From NCBI GenBank assembly GCA_900660155.1, contig CABFPE010000423.1, positions 86,410 to 150,409 on the forward strand: a stretch of 64,000 nt of DNA. Reading direction: 5' to 3'. The position numbers were made by a program, and so were the translations under genes. The notes under the pieces are model-generated. The model was given only the letters and a program-made list of their open reading frames with translations, had not been told where the DNA came from and searched no databases. Shown piece after piece: positions 33,586-43,593 of this stretch (within the stretch, counting starts at the first letter, position 1; each line of letters opens with the position of its first letter). Source of the stretch: Hofstenia miamia (lineage: Eukaryota > Xenacoelomorpha > Acoela > Hofsteniidae).

Positions 33586-34719
33586 TTTCTAAAGCTTTTG
33601 ACTCAATCAATCATAAAATATTATACGAAAAACTAAAACATATAGGTATGGATAATGATAGTGTTCGCTTTATAACAAATTATCTTACATATAGAATTCA
33701 ACGGGTAAAAGCCAATAAAGTTTATTCGAATTGGCTTCCTATCAAAAATGGTATACCGCAGGGAACTATTCTAGGCCCACTACTATTTAATATTTATATA
33801 AATGATATGAAGTATTATACCAAGACTAATCTCATACAATATGCAGATGATACCTGTGTATTTTATGCAGACAAATCTGATGATAAGGCAATAAATGAAA
33901 TTGAGTTAACCTGTCGATCATTATGCAATTACTTTTCAATGCATAAATTACGAATTAATGCCGAAAAAACTGAATTTTGTTTTACTTAAGCCTCATAATT
34001 TTGAAAAAAATCGTCCTAAAAAAATTTTAATAGTAAAAAATACCAAAATTCCCGAAGTTACTTCTTTTAAATATTTAGGGGTTACTTTTGACTCAAATTT
34101 ATTATTTAATGAACATGTTAAATCATTACAAAAGAAAATTGCTATTGGTATAAAAACAATAGGCCACGTTCTAAGGCAACTACCAGAAAATGCAATTGTA
34201 CAACTTCTCCATTCATTGGTAATTAGCCACTTTAATTATAGTAGTATTCTATTTTCAAACATACGCGAAGAACTAATTAAAAAGCTCGAAACTCAATATA
34301 AATGGGCCATTAATGTTTGTAAACGAAGATCTAGTGCTTTAAAAAAATATATTTATAAATCAATCCCAAGTCCTAAGCAGTTAATTCAAATAAATACCGC
34401 CACTAAATTTTATAAAATTGTAAAATTGCTTCCACCCTATAATTGCATAAAAATCCCAGAATTTTCGAACAAGATCAACGAAAGAACAAAAAGATTTACT
34501 GTAAACAAGTATAAATCTAAAATAAAACGAAATTCTTTTATAAATAATGCAATAAGGCAATGGAATGAATTTCCCCAAGAGATCAAATGTATTAAAAATG
34601 TAAAACACTTTCGCAAACGTGTTAAGGAATTAATTCTAAAGCAAAAGTTCATCTGTGGAAAAGCTTGGGTAGGCTACAAATTTTATAATACTGATTATAC
34701 TACTACTGCAAGACTATAA
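33586..34719 (+). pseudogene. LINE ORF2 reverse transcriptase and C-terminal region
   Basis: The RT core includes SKAFDSINHKILYEKL, NGIPQGTILGPLLFNIYIND and the catalytic QYADDTCVFYAD (about 33838). A thumb-like segment and a long basic tail follow (RQWNEFPQEIKC, FRKRVKELIL) that ends at TAG/TAA near 34719. A frame change near 33985 splits it. The enzyme would copy the LINE RNA onto nicked host DNA. Confidence 0.85.
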
Positions 34720-34870
34720 TATCCGTAGCCTAAAATGACGCTTTTCTTGTATATATTTCATGTCTTTTTTTATTATTTTTGTACATTATTGACGCTATTT
34801 AGAGAACTTATCAGTTTCTGAAATTGTAAATAAAAGTCTCTAAATATAGAATATCTTATCTTATCTTATA

Positions 34871-35240
34871 AAGTCAATTGCATTCCAGCACACTTTAGGA
34901 AGGTTGAAGTCACCATTTATGAGATGAGGAGGAGTGGGAAATCCAAGTTGAGAGAGAGAGTGATAGACTGAAATATATTGATAGTGTGCATAAAGTTAAT
35001 GAGCATAAAAACGAGATTTTTGCTTGCGCATATCTAAACTTTGACATATTAACTCCTCTGAATTTTAATGGCTTTTCGTTCGTGCAAACAATAGGTATAA
35101 CTTTTGTTTTACATCCATGAGAAATCAAGAAGGTATTTACTTCCATCAAATCATAAAGTTGTTGCTGCATATGATTCTTACTTTGGTTGGAATTTACTGC
35201 AAGACTTCGGAAAAAATAACTGAATTTATATTTTATTGAC
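34871..35240. other. Flank of the LINE, no gene seen
   Basis: Nothing is recognised. The open segment at 34910-35242 (-) is compositionally biased (GAGAGA-rich end) and is not called. Confidence 0.4.
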
Positions 35241-35242
35241 AC

Positions 35243-36101
35243 CTAGAAATATTTTACTATACAAACATACCTTCTTTTATTGAAAGTATTTGTGGGTCTT
35301 ACATTGCGTCAGACTTTGTTTTATATCTTGACAATTCTACTTCAGGACTCAAAGTTGCTCTTTTAAAGTCAAATGGTTTATTGTCTCCTATTCTTGTAGC
35401 AATAATGACTGATTGTAAAGAAACTTAGGTCACTATTTCCTCTGTAATGGATGATATTAAATATCAGGAAGAGCAATGGAAAGATTGTGAAGATTTTAAA
35501 ATCTTTTAAATTCTATGTGATCAAAATATTCGTCACCCATGTACATGCATATATTTTTTACACTCAAAGCAAAACAAAATACACTCAAGTTGAATGAAAA
35601 TGGCGCTCATGCAATGAGATCGGAAAATTTAATGTTGAGAATGAAGCTCTCATCAAACCTGAGCATGTTGCTTTTTCTACGTTGCACTTAAAGTAAGGCG
35701 GTTTAAAAATTTTTTTTCCAAAATTGTCAGACATGAAAGTCGCAGCAGCATACTCAATAGAGCTCACATTGATAAAGTTTGCAAAAGTGAACTGTTTTTG
35801 TCGATTTTGAATCCAGAAGAAAGAATGTGCTTCAATGCCATTCTAAATCTACCCACAGACACACCTAACCGTGACTGACAAGAGATCATTTGTCAACACT
35901 ATGATTGAATGCTTTAAGAAACTTGATATTAATATTTTCCGAAAATGCATTACTTGGACACACATTTACCTGAATTGCTTTGTAGACAATGATCCATTAG
36001 CGATCACCATGGTGAGAGAATGCATTAATGTTGAATTTCATTATCCTGGAAAATCTGTAAAAAGTATGATGGTGGATTTTACATGGATGAATGTTGCATA
36101 G
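35243..36101 (+). pseudogene. Fossil of a widespread transposase-like family (LHIKLG...RYQGRW type)
   Basis: Plus-strand segments in more than one frame resemble a repeated protein of many invertebrate genomes. About 35267-35520 reads IPSFIESICGSY, LYLDNSTSGLKVALL and EEQWKDCEDFKIF, which correspond to the family's FIDSSKxSLKAVLLHNG and WxICGDLK. About 35620-35700 reads NVENEALIKPEHVAFSTLHL, where the family has LLPPLHIKLG. The last ORF, 35871-36101, reads SFVNTMIECFKKLDINI and ends in FHYPGKSVKSMMVDFTWM, where the family has RYQGRW..MMADYCW. The comparison is from memory. It is broken by stops and frame changes, so it is not functional. Confidence 0.55.
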
Positions 36102-37080
36102 ATTTTTCCAAACACTTTTTTATTTTTCGTAGTAAACTAATAAAATAAGTGCCTGATATGGGAAAAAGATAAGCAAAAAATCAATATTTATATATTTCCC
36201 ATTAAATTTTTCAATAAATTTAAAAAATATTGTCAGATTCGTATTCAGCTCAAAAATTTAATCTAAAATGCGTTGAAATTTACTTGCTATACGACGAAGG
36301 CACATACAGTGGAGTATATATTGAAAAAGATTAAATGCAATGGTTGATCTAAATGAAATTATATTGGCTTCTGGACAATTAAATCCCCGCGAATTTGCTC
36401 TTCTGCAGTAAGAACCTTCATTCGACGTTAAGCTCTCTGTTAGCAAACTGAAAAGAATGTCAATTAAAGTGACAATAACGTTAAGAACTATGTATTGGGT
36501 TTTGTGAATATATACTAATAAAATTTGTCTGTTTAGCGTTTTAATGTACTTTAGTTAATTTGAAGCCAATTTTGAGGTCAATTTATAGTCAATTTAAATA
36601 TTTCAATTTGATAAGCTAAACACAAAAATTAGGTCAACTTTTGATCCGCCTTACTCATGTATCAACTTAGCAATTTTCATACGCATGAAATCGAAGACAA
36701 TGTTTACCTATGGGGATGTCTAAGCTAGATTCGACATTAAAATTGACCAGATCCATCTGGTCGGGTCGATCTGTTTCCATTTCTGCAATATCATTTAAAC
36801 CTACATTTGTAAATTTTCCTCTTTTTCTACACGGCGGTAATAATTATTGTCACTAACTCGGCGAATATAACTAATTTTTTTGGAATTATAACATTATAAA
36901 CTTAGCCAATTTATAGCCTTTTACTGTACAACACAATAAAAGTTTAGGTTACATTCAGTGGTAAAATTTTCCCATTTATCTTCTTTGCACAATTTCTTTA
37001 TATAATTATACAAAAGGAAGTGTATCATCAAAATGTACAAACGAAATATATGAAGTTCCATTAATTGATTTCACAATACA
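36102..37080. other. Intergenic, no gene recognised
   Basis: AT-rich sequence with moderate CG content. Nothing stands out. Confidence 0.45.
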
Positions 37081-37084
37081 AAAA

Positions 37085-37405
37085 GTCAAGTAAAAAAAGA
37101 ACGAACACTACAAAAATAAAAATAAAGTCAAGTTTTACGGGAACGAGGACCGTCACAGGAGATCAAGTAGGAGCAGATGGAAGAGTAGGTGAAGTAGAAG
37201 AACTCAGCAAAGAAGAAAGACATCAAAGATTTCTTGAAGCTCGAGGGCGAGGCAAAAAATCAATGGCCGTTAGAGGGTTGAGGGTCAAGATGAACTTAGC
37301 AGCAACACAAGCACAATTGAAAAATGAGTGAAGGGTGCGATGTTTCTTAGGACGGCGTACAGAGAACGTGACAACATCATCAGAGCGAGTGGAGCATAGA
37401 GAAAT
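37085..37405 (-). mobile_element. LINE 3'-end fragment, same family as 43594-45150
   Basis: The plus strand here is the reverse complement of the 3' coding end of the LINE at 43594-45150. Both give the same antisense phrase, RTVTGD..GA.GRVGEVEE and HQRFLEAR. Only the last ~300 bases are present, a typical 5'-truncated LINE insertion. The plus-strand ORF 37065-37331 is a shadow of it. Confidence 0.8.
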
Positions 37406-38200
37406 TTATGAAAACAAGAGCAATGCTAGTAGAAATAGGGTTAAATCGTACATCAAACTGAAGAAATTTTCATTTACCATATGCCCAAATTTTGATTTAA
37501 AAATAATTGCTGCTTTCTAGGATTTGAGGTGTAATTTCAACAATGGATCTTGCCCCAAAAAGCAATTCTTATTTATTACTAAATTAGTAAAACAATATTT
37601 TATAGTATAGATAATTATAAAACACTCATTCTGTAAATTACTTCAAGTCATATTTTTACAAAAGAATAAATACTAAACAATTTCAAGAAAACTTTTCCTA
37701 CGGTATACCTTAACCAATAAGTTAGAGAGATTAATGGTCATATTTTTTGATAGATCTGTTTTAGTAACTCAAAGAGTTTTCACAATTTCTCATTGTAATT
37801 CCCGATTTTGGTTAAAATAAGCGCATTTGATTTCTTCAATGTTACTTTTGAAAATATTTAACTATCATTAATGCCTATTCTTGGATATTCAAAACGGCTG
37901 TAGGCCAGCATTTGGATAGTCGGCGGATAGCCGTTTTTTTATCTGGGTTATTGGCGTTCTAAACATGTTTTAATAATAACGTTTTGAATGTTAAGTGAAT
38001 ATTTTGATAACAATTGGTACCCGAAATTAATATAAATCATTTATACTATTTTTCTGAATACTACAAAAAAATGATTAAATGATGTTGTCTCGCCTATATT
38101 TAATTTTACGTTTAGATGGCTATTCAAAATTATTATCGATTATTTTCTTCAAATTTCCACTCAGCAGGATAAAATACATTTTACATTTTACCAACTATTA
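37406..38200. other. Intergenic, no gene recognised
   Basis: A short hairpin (AAAACGGCT...AGCCGTTTTT, 37892-37940) is the only structure noticed. Confidence 0.4.
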
Positions 38201-38203
38201 ATT

Positions 38204-38204
<1 letters not shown>

Positions 38205-38268
<64 letters not shown>
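38205..38268. repeat. (CA)n(TA)n microsatellite
   Basis: A short CA run passes into more than 25 TA dinucleotides in a row. Confidence 0.95.
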
Positions 38269-38272
<4 letters not shown>

Positions 38273-38442
38273 ACAAAGGACTTATATTTGTCTATCGCAT
38301 CTAATAGAATTTTTAATAGCAATAAAATATTTTCGAAAATAGAGCAAAAAGATACGTCTTAGAACTATTTTGAGAAATAAATTAACAAGAAAGCAAATAA
38401 TAAAACGCCTTAATCCTGATAAGTAAATAATAAAAAAATTTC

Positions 38443-39435
38443 TTATCCATTTTCAAAATTTTGTAAATTACAAGCATAACAGAGTGTCTTCAAATATTTT
38501 GGTTTATCAAAATGGTCCAGAAATGATCTAGCAGTTAACTTATCAGTATTTGAATCATTTACATGATTGGGCATAGGAATTGAACACACTTCACATTTAT
38601 TTTGATTAACAGAGCTAGAGTGTTTGGAACCGATATTCACGATATTCGAAAGCGTAGAAATGTAGCCAGATTGCAACCCCCTCACAAAATTCTCGGTTAC
38701 AGCATACGTTGAAATGCTGTCATTCAATAAAGAATATATAGGAGCAGGTGTCTTGGAAAAATAATTGTAAAGACCGATTTCTTTGTCTGTAAAGTCTTTT
38801 AGTGGCTTAAGTATTGGAAAAAGTTTATTGTCGTTAAATTTTGCTGTGAACCCAAATCCATCACCACGACCTGTTATTACATCAGATAGACCATTTATTG
38901 CAATTGAATTCGAGGTCCATCCAATCATACAGTAGTCAAAATTACCAGAAGCCGCAAAGTTGCATAATGTTTTCAACATTATTTCCCGCTTTAAGTAACG
39001 ATTATAATGAAAAGTAGCAATGGGCTGAATGCAGGAGAATGTAAATCCGAGTGATGTAACGTTTGACTGAAGACTCTCTATAGTTTGAGAATTTTCATCG
39101 AGATCTTCAAAACAAATGTAGACAAAATGACAAATAAATTCCAATTTTTTTCTTTTGCCAATTCTGGAAAGCATTGTACTTAACAAATGCAGCAGAGCAG
39201 TAGATGATGATCCAGCATTATATCCTACCGCAACCTTTGACTTATACTTAACATCATTTGCTTTTCCAATAGATGCAGCAAATTTATGCCGACAGTGAAT
39301 GAGGAAACATTCAACGCAATGACCGCCCTGTTGATGCACTTTTATAACGGAAGCTTCTCCACATTTCTTACACTTCTGGTCATCAAATGTTTGAATTCTT
39401 TTATCAACACTAGAGCAACTACAATCGTCGCACAT
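38443..39435 (-). CDS. CTU2: Cytoplasmic tRNA 2-thiolation protein 2 (CTU2/NCS2-like)
   Basis: The protein partners CTU1/NCS6 in the cytosol to add the 2-thio group to wobble uridine-34 of tRNA-Lys, -Glu and -Gln, downstream of URM1. An N-terminal zinc-binding set is visible: C2, C5, C7, C22, C25, C40 and C43. A P-loop-like VAVGYNAGSSSTALLHLL follows at about 67-84, with the degenerate SGG typical of CTU2. The family phrases HYNRYLKREIMLKTLCNFA, GRGDGFG and FPILKPLKDFTDKEIGLY come next, then a C-terminal CEVC and LCYAC pair. An in-frame TAG directly upstream supports the start. At 330 aa it is shorter than the human and yeast proteins (about 500) and has no intron. It may be a compact orthologue or a retrocopy. 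Confidence 0.9.
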   Translation of the reverse strand: MCDDCSCSSVDKRIQTFDDQKCKKCGEASVIKVHQQGGHCVECFLIHCRHKFAASIGKANDVKYKSKVAVGYNAGSSSTALLHLLSTMLSRIGKRKKLEFICHFVYICFEDLDENSQTIESLQSNVTSLGFTFSCIQPIATFHYNRYLKREIMLKTLCNFAASGNFDYCMIGWTSNSIAINGLSDVITGRGDGFGFTAKFNDNKLFPILKPLKDFTDKEIGLYNYFSKTPAPIYSLLNDSISTYAVTENFVRGLQSGYISTLSNIVNIGSKHSSSVNQNKCEVCSIPMPNHVNDSNTDKLTARSFLDHFDKPKYLKTLCYACNLQNFENG

Positions 39436-40071
39436 TAACTAAATCACACGATAAGTGAAATTGTATACCACAAACTAGTTAAGAAGTTAATATGAAAAGA
39501 AATAAAATAGTCCAATCTAAAAAACTTAGCAAATATATTGCAGTAATTAAAAGATACACATTCGTTTTACAATTATATACAATAATACTTTATGTGTACT
39601 GAAGTATACAAACAGTATATTATTCTAATAAATTGAAAATCGGATGAGAACGTGTGGATTAAATCTTGCAGTTAGTCAAAAAACATTTACAAAAGTAAAT
39701 AAAAAATTTCAACTTCCAGAAAAGTTCAAGAAAGCCATACCATGCTCAATACTAATCCGATCGCGCTTAGATCATTTGTGCAGTCTATTTTAGACTATCA
39801 ACTTACAGTTTTTTTTTAAATGGGATATGTCACATATACATGTAAATTAAGGTTATGATTTAAAAAAATGTTTTTTGATACAGTGTACAAATGATAAATT
39901 TTTATTTGTACACAACGGAATGTTTATAACTCTGCTTACTTTGAAAATAAGTCCTTCACCAAACGACATAATAACGGCAAAAATAGTTATGTTATAAAAA
40001 AGCTTTTTTCAATTTTTCAATTCCAGCAAAACATTTCAATTTGGATGCAAGTACAAACATGAATTAACATG
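39436..40071. other. Upstream flank of CTU2, no other gene
   Basis: AT-rich; the CTU2 promoter should lie at its left end. No distinct element is seen. Confidence 0.4.
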
Positions 40072-40073
40072 TA

Positions 40074-40608
40074 CAGGGTGTCCTTAAAGACTTTAGACAA
40101 TTCTAGGAATTCATTAATATTATAACTGAAGTTGAAGATCTCTAAAATGTTTAAATAATATCAAGTATATATGCAAGTTTTTATTCCAAACGTTAATATA
40201 TTTCTATGTGAGCCACATTTGTAGCACGGAGGACATCTAAACGATATCCACGTCCTTCTTAACATTTCTTCATCAATGGTATTCACAGCAGCAGTTATTC
40301 TCTCCTTAAGGTCAGTGATATCCTTTACTTTGGTGCTGTCAAGCAACATCCTTCACGTAACCCCACAAACAATTCAAATGGTGTTGTATCAGAGAAACGA
40401 GGAGGCCACCTCCTCCAATCCAGCGGGCAAGAAATTTTTTATCCAAAAATTCACTAACTTTTAATCCCCAATGAGGCGGTGTTCCATCTTGCTGAAAGAG
40501 GATATATGGCTGTTTACTCGATATTGTTTAAATATTTCGGAGATTTCTAACTTTATTTGTAATATTAATGAATTTTTAAAATTGTCTAAAGACTTTATGG
40601 AATCCCTG
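40074..40608 (-). mobile_element. Mariner-family element, internally deleted, with TA target site
   Basis: Inverted repeats of about 55 bases begin CAGGGTGTCCTTAAAGACTT on the left and are mirrored at the right end. TA flanks both sides (40072-40073 and 40609-40610). On the minus strand it encodes the C-terminal part of a mariner transposase: LFQQDGTPPHW, EFLDKKFLARWIG, LWGYVKD, then DITDLKERITAAVNTIDEEML. The N-terminal half is deleted and a stop interrupts the phrase after GYVKDVA, so it cannot transpose itself. Confidence 0.85.
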
Positions 40609-40842
40609 TAGTTAGAAAAAATTCATTCAAATCGGTACCAATTAGATTAAAACCAGAAATACCACTTTTCAAAGAAATTTCGGAATATTTTCAGTTAGGT
40701 TGAACATCACTGCAGATACCATAAACCTTAAATATGCAATAACAAGGACCCAAGTCAGCAACTTCTCTAATATAAAACGCATCTTTTGTCTACTTACAAT
40801 GCATATACAACTCAGCAAAGTTTGATGCAAATTCTTTCTAGC
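40609..40842. other. Spacer between two DNA transposons
   Basis: No coding signal. It ends with the TTTCTAGC target site of the next element (40835-40842). Confidence 0.5.
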
Positions 40843-40899
40843 CAGGGTTGGAAAAAAACATTTTTATTAATAAAAATCTTTTAAGCGTTTTTTCTATTA

Positions 40900-42008
40900 G
40901 CATGACCCAAAAGTAATGTCAGTATGCGCGCGCACACACACACACGTGCGCCGCTAAAAATTGGAGGGTGAAAATATTAGCTACACGTCTTATTTCATAT
41001 TGTGAGCGAAGTTCTAAGATCACAGTTCATTTAATAATACTCACTGCTACTATTTATACATTTCATTTTAGTGCAAATATGCTGTAGTCAAAATCTGCTG
41101 AACGTTTCTATATCTACACGGAGATGAAGAAAGGTGTTGTCGCAAATGGTATCTATGAAAAGTTGTTGAAACACCAACTACGCGTACAATATATTGTTGG
41201 TGCCAAGAATTTAATGACAGTACAAGAACAAGCTTCAGTGATGCACCAAGAAGTGCTCGTCCTTCACTACGGTGACTCAATGATCCGCAAGCCAAAGATT
41301 ACATCGATAATGAATTTTTGATGAACGTTCTCAGGAAGACAAATGATTACTGAGGACGAAACATGGGTTACCTTTTCGCCTCAGCCTTGTAGAAGTGATA
41401 CGAAAGTTTGGCATACGAAAGGCACTCCTCGACCGAAGGTTTCAAGAATTCAGCAAACTGCTAAGAAACCCCCATTCTTTTGGCATTTTCAGAAGATGGT
41501 AAGTTTTGCTTAAAAGATACTGCACCTGGGGAGACAGCAGACGCAAAATATTACTGCGATTTCGTGCATACCACACTTGACAAGTTCCGCCGAGAAAGAG
41601 AACCAAAACGAGTGCCAATCTCCAAGATGCAGTGGTGGCATGACAATGACCGCGCTCATATTACGATTAAGACCTCTGAGTTTTTTTAAAAACATCACTT
41701 AGAGCGCATCAAACAATCACCTTACTCTCCAGATTTTAATCAGTGCGACAGGTGGCTCAACAAAGCAATGAAAAAAAGAAATAAAAAAGGTTAATTACAA
41801 TGATGCCGACGAGGTTGTGGAGGTCTGCCGACGATTCTGTAATTAACTTTCATATGACCGTCTAAAAGACGAATTTTTAAAATTTAAAAAACACTGTTTG
41901 CATGTCATTGAGTGAGGTGGTGTCTGGACTAATAAATAAATGTTTTAGTTTAAATAAATCATTGTTTACCTTTTTTCACAACTGGTTGACATTACTTTTG
42001 GGTCATGC
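40900..42008 (+). mobile_element. Mariner element nested in the hAT MITE, broken
   Basis: Perfect 22-base terminal inverted repeats (starting GCATGACCCAAAAG) are flanked by TA (40898-40899 and 42009-42010). The length is 1109 bases. Inside are pieces of a mariner transposase: ITEDETWVTF near 41345 (first Asp), WHDNDRAHITIKT near 41636 (second Asp) and SPYSPDFNQCDRW near 41715 (third Asp), giving a DD34D-like set. Several frame changes and stops interrupt it, for example the stop after SEFF at 41687. A GCGCGCGCACACAC tract lies just inside the left repeat. Confidence 0.9.
41090..41915 (+). pseudogene. Mariner transposase, broken
   Basis: The coding region of the nested mariner. The N-terminal DNA-binding region is the least recognisable (41124-41321). 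The catalytic half is split between 41345-41480, 41480-41689 and 41690-41915 in different frames. The closing segment ADEVVEVCRRFCN..SYDRLKDEFLKFKKHC corresponds to the usual mariner C-terminus. It is inactive. Confidence 0.8.
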
Positions 42009-42344
42009 TAGTATTAAACACAGTGTTTTAAAACACCTGAGAAATTAATAAGAAAAAAACTAGTTTACATGAAATGCTTTATTTCTTCTTCATGACTGTT
42101 TGGACAAAGATCAATTTTTGAAATCCTTCATGCGAAAGGCGGTTTCGCAGCTTCGTCTGAGTGAGTCCCATAACCCTGAAGCCTCTTTTTAAGGAATAAG
42201 CTGCGGCGGCGATGTAATTCACCACTCGCTTGATATGTTTAAAAAAATTACAACTATTTCTATTATAAAAAACACTTTTTAAAAACATCAATAAACAGGT
42301 GTTTTAAAACGGGTTTTTAATTTTCCAACCCTGTTTCTAGCAAG

Positions 42345-43220
42345 AAAATTCAAATTTAAGTATTTTAACTTTTTGGAATTCTGCTATAGATAACTCCTCC
42401 AGAAGTGTTCTCCTTTCGGCGATTTGATTTTTTCTGGGAATGTCAATATGTGAAGGCTCAACACTCCAGTGAGTAGATGTTTTCTTAGCTTTACCACTTT
42501 TGGTTTTGGCGAGCCCCTCCCTAAATACGGTCAGGCTGATACCTCGGATCCCTAAAACAAGCATCCTGCCAATCTTTGGCTATGAAAGTAACTGCTGACA
42601 GAAGCATTTGGCGACAATCAGGAATTAGAAAGAAACCGATGATTGCATAGATTGTCATGGAGTGCCTAGTGCAAAGCAGGAAATTTACGTCACTTGAATT
42701 TTGGGCTATAGTGATGTTTACTAAGTGAATAAAAAATATTTTAGATAAAGACTCTACATAATTTACAAAAGAAATTTCCAACATTCGTTGGAAAAGGAAA
42801 CAGCTGTTTAGTTATACCTCGATTGCAACAACAAATTGTTCTTTTCAATGTCTTTAATGAATGACTAGCCATGCTTTGGAATCCATGTAGTTTCATTGAC
42901 GGACTAATCCAATACATATATTTCTTAGTATATAAACCAAAATATGGTGCTGGCAACCGATGTATTGCGGTTTCAGAAACACTTTCTTAATGACGTCATG
43001 CTGAAGCTGTTTGACAAAGCCATTGCGGCGGCTTATGTTGACGCTGGTATTATCCCAAATAACCATAACTTATCCAAAATCTTTTTCAAGGAATGAGAAG
43101 AATCAGTCATGTCACTAAAAGAGTTATCAGATTTAGCACATGTATCAGCATGGGATTCAAATGATGTTTGTGCATACTTTTCGTTTGCTTGGAAGCATAG
43201 AGACTTTTGTCTAACGTTTC
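42345..43220 (-). pseudogene. Fossil of a repeated invertebrate protein (PQYIGCQHHILD type)
   Basis: Minus-strand reading from about 43060 gives VIWDNTSVNISRRNGFVKQL and then KPQYIGCQHHILV. These match the pattern DTTNVNTGxxxGxxxxLQ...PQFIGCQHHxLD of a multicopy, probably transposon-derived protein in arthropods and other invertebrates (from memory). Further minus-strand segments continue the similarity in other frames down to about 42350 (for example IPDCRQMLLSAVTFIAKDW). Stops and frame changes are frequent. It lies just outside the hAT MITE target site. Confidence 0.5.
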
Positions 43221-43590
43221 TATTTCTACCTGAAGTTTATAGTTGTTTATCGTTTGCATATAACCACCATCCAGCTGTGTAGGTTAGATCAAAAAAGCTG
43301 TAAAGTTGTTTTGAAATTTCTTACTCGGTTTCATCTTGTAACTTGTCAACTGATCAGTTGGGAAGTTGAGTCATTTACTTATAATAGTATTTCAAGTGAC
43401 TCGGAAAGTCAAACTTTTTCCAAATTTGTTGAATGTTTTTCAATATCAAAGTAATTCTTTCTGATTGAGACTACTTTCTACCGAGAAAATATAAAACATC
43501 AAATGTAACGGAATGTAACATTGATGCATAATACTTTTCCTTATAATGCATTTTGCTGATGAGAAAGCCTTGTAAATAAAAGTATTTTAT
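43221..43590. other. Spacer, no gene recognised
   Basis: A plus-strand open segment at 43254-43454 has no resemblance I can name. Confidence 0.4.
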
Positions 43591-43593
43591 TAG

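Larger units (their letters stand above)
30500..34870 (+). mobile_element. CR1/L2-type LINE with esterase ORF1 and 2A-like motif; assembly-scrambled
   Basis: Features appear in order of ORF1 esterase end, 2A-like motif, endonuclease, reverse transcriptase, conserved C-terminal region and a 3' tail of repeated ATCTT units (about 34850-34868). The 5' end is truncated inside ORF1. Three single-N joins interrupt it. 32142-32735 repeats 31551-32140, and 32923-33584 repeats 34077-34738 over exactly 662 bases. The true element is therefore probably shorter than the window shows. Confidence 0.85.
40843..42333. mobile_element. hAT-type MITE with TTTCTAGC target-site duplication, split by a mariner
   Basis: The ends are CAGGGTTGGAAAA (left) and TTTTCCAACCCTG (right). 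The 8-bp direct repeat TTTCTAGC flanks both (40835-40842 and 42334-42341), the signature length of hAT transposition. Without the nested mariner the element is about 380 bases and noncoding. Near both ends there are mirrored TTAATAA and GTGTTTTAAAACACC-type segments, so it could fold back. Confidence 0.9.

Noticed and set aside
34910-35242. Minus-strand ORF of 110 codons
   Set aside because: Its C-terminus is a GAGAGA simple repeat (SLSLSLS) and nothing else is recognisable.
35585-35767. Minus-strand ORF of 60 codons
   Set aside because: The plus strand here carries the recognised transposase-like blocks, so this is a shadow.
37065-37331. Plus-strand ORF of 88 codons, basic, protein-like
   Set aside because: It is the antisense of the LINE 3' end; the same antisense phrase occurs opposite 44953-45153.
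37892-37940. AAAACGGCT...AGCCGTTTTT hairpin as a terminator
   Set aside because: It looks like an intrinsic terminator, but this is eukaryotic DNA with no gene ending there.
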